Below are positions 58,861 to 64,000 of a stretch of DNA of 64,000 nucleotides, piece after piece; positions within the stretch are counted from its first letter, which is position 1; each line of letters opens with the position of its first letter. Source of the DNA: Bacillota bacterium (GTDB taxonomy: Bacteria > Bacillota > Clostridia > Oscillospirales > Acutalibacteraceae); NCBI GenBank assembly GCA_023416955.1, contig JAEZGM010000041.1, forward strand, positions 1 to 64,000, in the 5' to 3' direction. The position numbers and the translations under genes were made by a program. The notes under the pieces were generated by a model. It did no database searches and was not told where the DNA came from. It was given only the letters and a program-made list of their open reading frames with translations.

Positions 58861-59550
58861 ATGACTGCAATCGCCATTGACGGCCCGGCCGGCGCGGGAA
58901 AAAGCACCATCGCCCGCCGCGCTGCGAAGAAGCTGGGCTTTATTTATGTGGATACCGGCGCGATGTACCGCGCCATCGGTTTTTTTATGCTGAATCACGG
59001 GGTAGAGCCCGGAAACGCCGAGGCCGTTGTTCCGCTTTTGAATGAAGTCCGGGTAACCATCGCTTTTCGAAGAGGGGAACAGCGCGTGCTCCTTTGCGGG
59101 GAAGACATATCGGAACAAATCCGTACACCGGAGGTTTCCATGGCGGCTTCGGATGTTTCCGCGATTCCTGCGGTGCGTGAGTTTTTGCTTTCGCTCCAGC
59201 GTGGTCTTGCCGAAGAAAAAAGCGTTGTAATGGACGGGCGCGACATCGGTACGGTTGTGTTGCCGAATGCACAGATTAAGATTTTTTTAACCGCCTCGCC
59301 GGAAGAACGTGCAAAGCGGCGGTATGAGGAATTGCTGCAAAAGGGAACGGACGCGAAGTATGACGAAGTGCTGGCCGATTTGATTGCCCGCGATTATCAG
59401 GATTCCCACCGCGCCGTTGCGCCGCTGGTGCCGGCGCCGGGCGCCGTTATTGTCGACACGACCGGGAACACACTGGAACAGTCTGTTGAACAGCTTACCG
59501 GGCTGATCGTGAGCAGATTAAGCACCTGTTCTCATCAGGGGGAAAAGTAA
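58861..59550 (+). CDS. cmk: Cytidylate kinase
   Basis: A 229-residue kinase: P-loop IDGPAGAGKSTIARR at residue 6, YVDTGAMYRAI, VVMDGRDIGTVVLPNA and LTASPEERAKRRYEE. It phosphorylates CMP and dCMP. AGGAGG precedes the ATG. It heads a cmk-plsC-plsC-ispH-rpsA run; cmk beside rpsA and ispH is a common clostridial layout. Confidence 0.97.
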   Translation: MTAIAIDGPAGAGKSTIARRAAKKLGFIYVDTGAMYRAIGFFMLNHGVEPGNAEAVVPLLNEVRVTIAFRRGEQRVLLCGEDISEQIRTPEVSMAASDVSAIPAVREFLLSLQRGLAEEKSVVMDGRDIGTVVLPNAQIKIFLTASPEERAKRRYEELLQKGTDAKYDEVLADLIARDYQDSHRAVAPLVPAPGAVIVDTTGNTLEQSVEQLTGLIVSRLSTCSHQGEK

Positions 59551-59608
59551 TGGCGGCGGGAGCGATGAAAACAGGTTCTCAAATAATCAGATGAAAACGG
59601 GTGATACT

Positions 59609-60232
59609 ATGAAACGCACACCGCTTTACAATGTCGGAAAAATCGGGATTCAGTGGTTTGTGCAGTTATTTATACCGTCAAAGGTGAAAAACAAAGACCG
59701 TTTTCCCAAAGAGGGAAAGGTCATTGTATGTTGTAACCACATGGCGATGTCCGATCCGCTTCGCCTTGCGTTTGCGCAGCGCCGGCAGATTTATTATATG
59801 GCGAAAGCAGAGTTGTTTCATAACAAATTCGTCGCTGCGGTGATTTCCGCGCTGGGTGCGTTTCCCGTACAGCGGGGAAAAGGCGATAAGGCGGCAATGA
59901 ACCGTGCTTCGCAGCTTTTGGAGGGCGGTCAGGCCGTTGGAATTTTTATTGAGGGAACCCGCTCCAAAACAGGTGATCTTCTTCCGCCAAAAGCGGGTGC
60001 CGTAATGCTTGCCCACAGCCATAACGCGCCAATTTTGCCGTGCTGCATTACGGCAAAGGGAGGAAAAACGCCCAGGCTGTTCCATAAATGCACAGTCTCT
60101 TTTGGGGAGCTGCTTACGCCGGAAGAACTCGGCTTAAAAGAAGGCTCGCTTTCGGAATTTCGCGCCGCTTCGCAGGAAGTGATGAATCGCATTGCCCAGC
60201 TTCGCGCACGCGATTTACACGATTTTGGGTAA
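59609..60232 (+). CDS. plsC: 1-acyl-glycerol-3-phosphate acyltransferase (PlsC)
   Basis: About 207 residues. The catalytic HX4D is in NHMAMSD near residue 47 and the acceptor motif is FIEGTRS near residue 113, both intact. It makes phosphatidic acid from lysophosphatidic acid. The start is uncertain between 59609 (GGGTG upstream) and 59591. It is the first of two PlsC-like genes 13 bp apart. Confidence 0.9.
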   Translation: MKRTPLYNVGKIGIQWFVQLFIPSKVKNKDRFPKEGKVIVCCNHMAMSDPLRLAFAQRRQIYYMAKAELFHNKFVAAVISALGAFPVQRGKGDKAAMNRASQLLEGGQAVGIFIEGTRSKTGDLLPPKAGAVMLAHSHNAPILPCCITAKGGKTPRLFHKCTVSFGELLTPEELGLKEGSLSEFRAASQEVMNRIAQLRARDLHDFG

Positions 60233-60245
60233 AAGGGTCTGAATC

Positions 60246-60845
60246 ATGTTTTACTTTTTTTGGATGAGGGCGATGACTCCGCTTGCAAGACTGATTTTTC
60301 CGTTTCATATTGAAGGCAAGAAAAATATTCCGAGACAGGGGAAATTCATTGTTTGCAGCAATCACAAGTCACTGATTGATCCGTTTCTGCTTGCGGTTCC
60401 GTTTCACAGGCAGATTCGCTATATGGCGAAATCAGAGCTGTTTGAGGATCACGGCCCCGTCGCGCGCTGGCTGCTTTACAAAATGGGAGCCTTTCCCGTA
60501 AGGCGCGGCAAAGGGGACGCCGAATCCGTGAAAAAAGCGCTGAATATTCTGCGGAAAGGCGGTATTGTCGGTGTTTTTCCACAGGGGAAATGTGTGTGGG
60601 ATAATACGCCTTTTAAGCCGAAAGCGGGCGCGGTGATGATTGCACAGAAAGCGCAGGCTCCGATTCTGCCCGCCTGTATTTACTGTGATGGCGTGATTCG
60701 CCCGTTTCACCGTATTACCGTTCGTTTCGGCGAGGTGATTTCCACTGCGGCGCTGATGGGAACCGCGGATTCCCGCGAGCATACGCGTGAAGCCTCGCTG
60801 TTGCTGGCGAAGCGCATCAATCAATTGCTGGAGGAAAAATATTGA
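60246..60845 (+). CDS. Second PlsC-like acyltransferase, altered motif III
   Basis: A 199-residue acyltransferase with HX4D intact in NHKSLID near residue 40 and conserved KSELFED and MGAFPVRRGKGD. The usual FPEGTR motif, which binds the glycerol phosphate acceptor, is FPQGKC, so its Glu and Arg are missing. It may use a different acceptor from its neighbour. It overlaps the next gene by 4 nt. Confidence 0.85.
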   Translation: MFYFFWMRAMTPLARLIFPFHIEGKKNIPRQGKFIVCSNHKSLIDPFLLAVPFHRQIRYMAKSELFEDHGPVARWLLYKMGAFPVRRGKGDAESVKKALNILRKGGIVGVFPQGKCVWDNTPFKPKAGAVMIAQKAQAPILPACIYCDGVIRPFHRITVRFGEVISTAALMGTADSREHTREASLLLAKRINQLLEEKY

Positions 60846-62821
60846 AGCTGTTTTTGGCAAAATCGGCGGGCTACTGTTTTGGTGTGGACCGTGCGGTCAA
60901 TATGGTAAGCGGCCTTGCGGAGCAGGGGAAAGCGGTTTATACGCTCGGCCCGATTATTCACAACCCGCAGACCCTGGCTGATCTGGCGGATCGGGGCGTT
61001 CGGATTGTGGAATCGCCGCGCGAGGTTCCGGCCGACGGCACCTTGGTAATTCGCTCACACGGGGTGGCAAAGTCCGTGATGGATGAGGTTGCTGCACTGG
61101 GTATTGAATGTGTGGATGCAACCTGCCCGTTTGTCGCTAAAATTCATCAGATTGTTTCCCGGGCGGGTGAAAGGGGAGAAACCGTGCTGATTGCCGGTGA
61201 TTCCAGTCACCCGGAGGTACAGGGGATTCAGGGTCACTGCAAAGGCCCGTGTTATGTGTTTAAAAATGCAGGTGAATTGAAGAATATTGTTGAAAATGTT
61301 CTAAATAATAACGATACGGCGGTTTGCGTGGTTGCACAGACAACATTCAGCGTGGCGGAGTGGGAAAATTGTTTGGAAATCCTGAAAAGGGTATATACAA
61401 ATGCAACAATTTTTGATACAATATGTAATGCTACTGTAAATCGTCAGTCGGAATCGGCTCTTCTGTCGCAAAATTGCGACATTATGATTGTCATAGGGGG
61501 CAGGCAAAGCTCCAATACCGCAAAATTACGCGATGTGTGCAGCAAAAACTGTACGACATATTTAATTGAATCCGCGGACGAGCTACCGCTGTCGGCTCTG
61601 AAAGAAGCTGACCGTATTGGCATTACTGCCGGGGCATCTACACCGGCAAGCATTATAAAGGAGGTACTTGATACCATGTCAGAAATTATTGAGGGCGCAG
61701 AGCAGAATTTAATGGAGAATAATGCCGAGGGGAACTTCGAGGAAATGCTGGAAGAGTCCCTAAAAAATTTAAATACAGATGAGAAAGTACGCGGTGTTGT
61801 TGTCGGCATTACTCCGAGCGAAGTCTATGTCGATGTCGGCAGAAAACAGGCCGGTTTCATTCCGGTGTCCGAGCTGTCCGCCGACCCGAACGTAAAACCG
61901 GAAGATCTGTTAAAAGTCGGCGATGAAATTGACCTTTTGATTATGCGCACCAACGATCAGGAAGGCACGATTATGCTTTCCAAGAAGCGTCTTGACGCTG
62001 TAAAGGGATGGGAAACCGTCGCTGCTGCAGAAGAGAGCGGTGAAGTTCTGACTGGTGTCGTTACCGAAGTCATCAAGGGCGGCGTGATTGCCGTAACCAA
62101 CGGAATCCGCGTGTTTATTCCGGCTTCTCAGGCAACCGCTTCCCGCAGTGACTCCCTTCAGGATCTGCTGAAACAGGAAGTGAAGTTCCGCATTATTGAA
62201 GTGAACCGTGGCCGCCGCCGCGCAGTCGGTTCCATCCGTTCCGTCCTAAAGGACGCACGCAAGGAACAGGCCGAAAAATTCTGGGAAACTGCGGAAGAGG
62301 GCAAGGAATACACCGGTGTTGTGAAGTCTTTGACTTCCTACGGCGCGTTTGTTGACCTCGGCGGTATTGACGGTATGATTCATATCTCCGAGTTGTCTTG
62401 GGGAAGAATCAAGCATCCGTCCGAAATTGTGAATGTGGGTGATACCGTCACCGTTTACATTAAGAGCCTCGATCAGGAAAAGGGCAAGATTTCCCTTGGC
62501 TACAAACGTTCGGAAGATAATCCGTGGGAAGTTCTGAAACGTGATTATCCGGTCGGAACCGTCACTGATGTTACTGTTGTCGGCATGACAACCTTCGGCG
62601 CATTTGCAAGAATTATCCCCGGCATCGACGGATTGATACATATATCCCAGATTGCCGACCACAGAATCGAAAAGCCGCAGGATGCCCTGAAGATCAACGA
62701 TGTTGTAAAGGCCAAGATTACAGATATTGATTTTGACAAAAAGCGCGTCAGCCTTTCCATTCGTGCGCTCCTTGAGCCCGCAGAAGAGGCCGCCGCACAA
62801 GACGAAACGACTGCTGAATAA
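60842..62821 (+). CDS. ispH: IspH fused to ribosomal protein S1
   Basis: A 659-residue fusion. Residues 1-278 are HMBPP reductase: Cys12 in GYCFGVDRAV, DATCPFV, GDSSHPEVQG, TTFSVAEWE, DTICNAT and GASTPAS, with all three Fe-S cysteines present. The rest has four S1 domains, each with the VDVGRKQAGFIPVSEL or GGIDGMIHISELSW pattern. TTG at 60842 is the start (GGAGG upstream). IspH makes IPP and DMAPP in the MEP pathway. The fusion is known in Clostridia. A strong internal start lies at the junction. Confidence 0.95.
   Translation: MKLFLAKSAGYCFGVDRAVNMVSGLAEQGKAVYTLGPIIHNPQTLADLADRGVRIVESPREVPADGTLVIRSHGVAKSVMDEVAALGIECVDATCPFVAKIHQIVSRAGERGETVLIAGDSSHPEVQGIQGHCKGPCYVFKNAGELKNIVENVLNNNDTAVCVVAQTTFSVAEWENCLEILKRVYTNATIFDTICNATVNRQSESALLSQNCDIMIVIGGRQSSNTAKLRDVCSKNCTTYLIESADELPLSALKEADRIGITAGASTPASIIKEVLDTMSEIIEGAEQNLMENNAEGNFEEMLEESLKNLNTDEKVRGVVVGITPSEVYVDVGRKQAGFIPVSELSADPNVKPEDLLKVGDEIDLLIMRTNDQEGTIMLSKKRLDAVKGWETVAAAEESGEVLTGVVTEVIKGGVIAVTNGIRVFIPASQATASRSDSLQDLLKQEVKFRIIEVNRGRRRAVGSIRSVLKDARKEQAEKFWETAEEGKEYTGVVKSLTSYGAFVDLGGIDGMIHISELSWGRIKHPSEIVNVGDTVTVYIKSLDQEKGKISLGYKRSEDNPWEVLKRDYPVGTVTDVTVVGMTTFGAFARIIPGIDGLIHISQIADHRIEKPQDALKINDVVKAKITDIDFDKKRVSLSIRALLEPAEEAAAQDETTAE
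61676..62821 (+). CDS. rpsA: Free S1 protein from an internal start
   Basis: An exact AAGGAGGT (61658-61665) lies 10 nt before an in-frame ATG at 61676, codon 279 of the fusion, at the IspH-S1 boundary. Translation from it would yield a 381-residue S1 starting MSEIIEGAEQ. S1 must far outnumber IspH in cells, which makes a second start plausible. The signal is seen; its use is inference. Confidence 0.65.
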   Translation: MSEIIEGAEQNLMENNAEGNFEEMLEESLKNLNTDEKVRGVVVGITPSEVYVDVGRKQAGFIPVSELSADPNVKPEDLLKVGDEIDLLIMRTNDQEGTIMLSKKRLDAVKGWETVAAAEESGEVLTGVVTEVIKGGVIAVTNGIRVFIPASQATASRSDSLQDLLKQEVKFRIIEVNRGRRRAVGSIRSVLKDARKEQAEKFWETAEEGKEYTGVVKSLTSYGAFVDLGGIDGMIHISELSWGRIKHPSEIVNVGDTVTVYIKSLDQEKGKISLGYKRSEDNPWEVLKRDYPVGTVTDVTVVGMTTFGAFARIIPGIDGLIHISQIADHRIEKPQDALKINDVVKAKITDIDFDKKRVSLSIRALLEPAEEAAAQDETTAE

Positions 62822-62841
62822 GGATTTCTAAATTGATTTTT

Positions 62842-62879
62842 AGGCACAAAGAGCTTTGTTTCTTTGTGCCTTATTTTTT
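62842..62879 (+). terminator. Terminator after ispH-rpsA
   Basis: AGGCACAAAGA pairs exactly with TCTTTGTGCCT, followed by TATTTTTT. Confidence 0.9.
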
Positions 62880-62940
62880 GATTGTTGGATTCAGCAATAG
62901 AATTTTATCACCCTTTGATTCCCTCTGAGTATTATGATAC

Positions 62941-62979
62941 CATAGGCAGTTTACTGCCTAGGTCAGGTTACTGCCTATG
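62941..62979. repeat. Nested GGCAGT/ACTGCC hairpins
   Basis: CATAGGCAGT at 62941-62950 pairs with ACTGCCTATG at 62970-62979, and an inner GGCAGT-TT-ACTGCC allows an alternative fold. It abuts repeat copy C. Confidence 0.6.
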
Positions 62980-63042
62980 TCAGTTTATTTGAAAACAGAA
63001 CCAATCTCCATTTTCTTGGATGTTTTCTAAAGTGAACCGACT
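62979..63042. repeat. Palindromic intergenic repeat, family 1 copy C (short)
   Basis: GTCAGTTTATTTGAAAACAG and CAATCTCCA match copies A and B, then TTTTCTTGGATGTTTTCTAA, and it ends AACCGACTG. It lacks the middle arms seen in A and B, as if internally deleted. It lies just before yunB. Confidence 0.75.
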
Positions 63043-63066
63043 GTAAGGCCACAAGGAGGGATTATT

Positions 63067-63702
63067 GTGAGAAGATGGCATAATTCCTATCCCCGGCGGT
63101 ATGGGTACCGAAAAGCCGCCGTGATTTTTGTCTTTATATTTGCTTTTATTCTGTTTTTGGACCATCAGCTCCGCCCGATTTACGAATCCGTCGCTACTAA
63201 CCAGGCAAAGGCACAGTCCATTGCTCTCATCAACGGTGCTGTCGCGGAGGAACTGAAGAAGAACACGGTTTCTTATACGGACTTGGTCACGGTGGAGCGC
63301 AATAATTCAGGGGAAATTCTTGCGATTACCACCAACATGGTCAAGATGAACGAACTGAAAGCGGTTATTATGAAGGATGTTCAGAAACAGCTTGGCGACG
63401 ATGCGCATATAAGTGTCGGTGTTCCGCTCGGCACATTGCTGGGCAATGATTTCATACATGGATTCGGGCCCAAAATCCCGCTCAGCGTGTCGCTCAACGG
63501 CAATATTAACGCGGATTTTAAAAGCTCTTTTGAATCGGCGGGAATCAACCAGACAAAACATCAGATTTATCTGAACATACATACCAGCGTCTACTCATTC
63601 ATACCGGGGTTTAATACCACGACGGAAGTGGAAACGAATATCCCCGTTGCCGAGACAATTATCGTGGGGCAGGTGCCGCAGGTTTTTGCCAATGTAAATT
63701 AG
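63067..63702 (+). CDS. yunB: Sporulation protein YunB
   Basis: A 211-residue protein, starting with GTG at 63067 (AAGGAGG 7 nt upstream). It has one membrane segment (AAVIFVFIFAFILFLDHQL) and a domain with LVTVERNNSGEILAITTNM and VPLGTLLGNDFIHGFGPKIP, typical of YunB. In Bacillus it is a mother-cell (sigma-E) gene needed for full sporulation. It supports a spore-forming host. The stop codon is within a palindromic element. Confidence 0.9.
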   Translation: MRRWHNSYPRRYGYRKAAVIFVFIFAFILFLDHQLRPIYESVATNQAKAQSIALINGAVAEELKKNTVSYTDLVTVERNNSGEILAITTNMVKMNELKAVIMKDVQKQLGDDAHISVGVPLGTLLGNDFIHGFGPKIPLSVSLNGNINADFKSSFESAGINQTKHQIYLNIHTSVYSFIPGFNTTTEVETNIPVAETIIVGQVPQVFANVN

Positions 63703-63751
63703 GTCTTGTTTTAAAATCCATTTTTAATCTAAAAATTACAAACAAGACTTA
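63700..63751. repeat. Inverted-repeat element, family 2 short copy
   Basis: TAGGTCTTGTTTTAAAAT at 63700 pairs with ATTACAAACAAGACTTA ending at 63751. It begins in the yunB stop codon. The sequence relates to 54224-54333. Confidence 0.7.
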
Positions 63752-63856
63752 GCACATATTTTTATGCAGAAGCGCATTTTATCCTGCGTGTATTGGAACG
63801 CGAGAATTTGTAAAAAGTATTCCTGAGAAGAAAAGAATAGCGGGAGTGGATATAAA

Positions 63857-64000
63857 ATGGACTTTCAGGAAGCGCAAAAGCGCGCCGCTGAATTAGCGGC
63901 GCAGATTAAATACCACAATCAGAAATATTATGTGGAGGACGCGCCGGAAATTGACGACTATGAGTACGACATGCTCTATCGTCAGCTTCAGCAGCTTGAA
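63857..64000 (+). CDS. ligA: NAD-dependent DNA ligase, N-terminal part
   Basis: The last 144 bases encode 48 residues beginning MDFQEAQKRAAELAAQI, then KYHNQKYYVEDAPEIDDYEY. This is the LigA domain Ia pattern that binds the NMN half of NAD. GGGAG precedes the ATG. The gene runs off the window edge, so only the start is seen. Confidence 0.93.
   Translation, partial: MDFQEAQKRAAELAAQIKYHNQKYYVEDAPEIDDYEYDMLYRQLQQLE

Overview
The window looks like a chromosome segment of a spore-forming, roughly 50% GC Clostridia of the Oscillospirales type (Acutalibacter/Caproiciproducens-like). The evidence is a dgt-dnaG-rpoD block, an IspH-ribosomal protein S1 fusion, the sporulation gene yunB, clostridial-type S12, and strong AGGAGG ribosome binding sites with frequent GTG/TTG starts. 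The genus call is inference. There are no rRNA or tRNA genes, and the window ends inside ligA.

Positions 1-12,300 hold a type I-C CRISPR-Cas locus read on the minus strand: cas3, cas5c, cas8c (with an internally started cas11c), cas7, cas4, cas1, cas2, a leader, then an array with 66 identical 32-nt repeats in view that runs off the left edge. The most interesting element lies between cas3 and cas5c. There, on the plus strand, a consensus extended -10 promoter starts transcription at a shortened CRISPR repeat whose hairpin has been replaced by a CGCT-GAAA-AGCG stem-loop. A guide-like segment and a 12-bp GC-rich hairpin follow. The guide's first 11 nt, and 16 of its first 17, match a site about 120 bp away. 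That site has a 5'-TTC flank (the type I-C PAM) and covers the -10 box and start site of the cas5-8-7-4-1-2 promoter. This is the architecture expected of a crRNA-like autorepressor (CreR/CreA-type RNA) that uses Cascade to tune its own operon.

Positions 12,400-32,900 are housekeeping: rodA-type SEDS protein, fhs, tsaE-tsaB-rpiB, upp, a conserved protein with tmcAL, ackA, a low-GC patch with a broken XRE regulator next to an ABC exporter, pyk, a VanY-like protein lacking zinc ligands, a CPBP protease, rpmE, yigZ, dgt, dnaG, rpoD and an Rrf2 regulator.

Positions 33,000-45,200 carry the transcription/translation block rpoB, rpoC, rpsL, rpsG, fusA, tuf. Then come a CapA-family protein, an FMN riboswitch with ribU, a SAM-I riboswitch with metK, recD2-comF, an mreB homologue, a DUF5685/J-domain pair, an RpiR regulator, a flavoprotein, cmk, two PlsC acyltransferases, the ispH-rpsA fusion (with an internal ribosome binding site for free S1), yunB and the start of ligA. 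Several small palindromic repeats (three copies of one family, two of another, plus singletons) sit between genes in the right-hand third.
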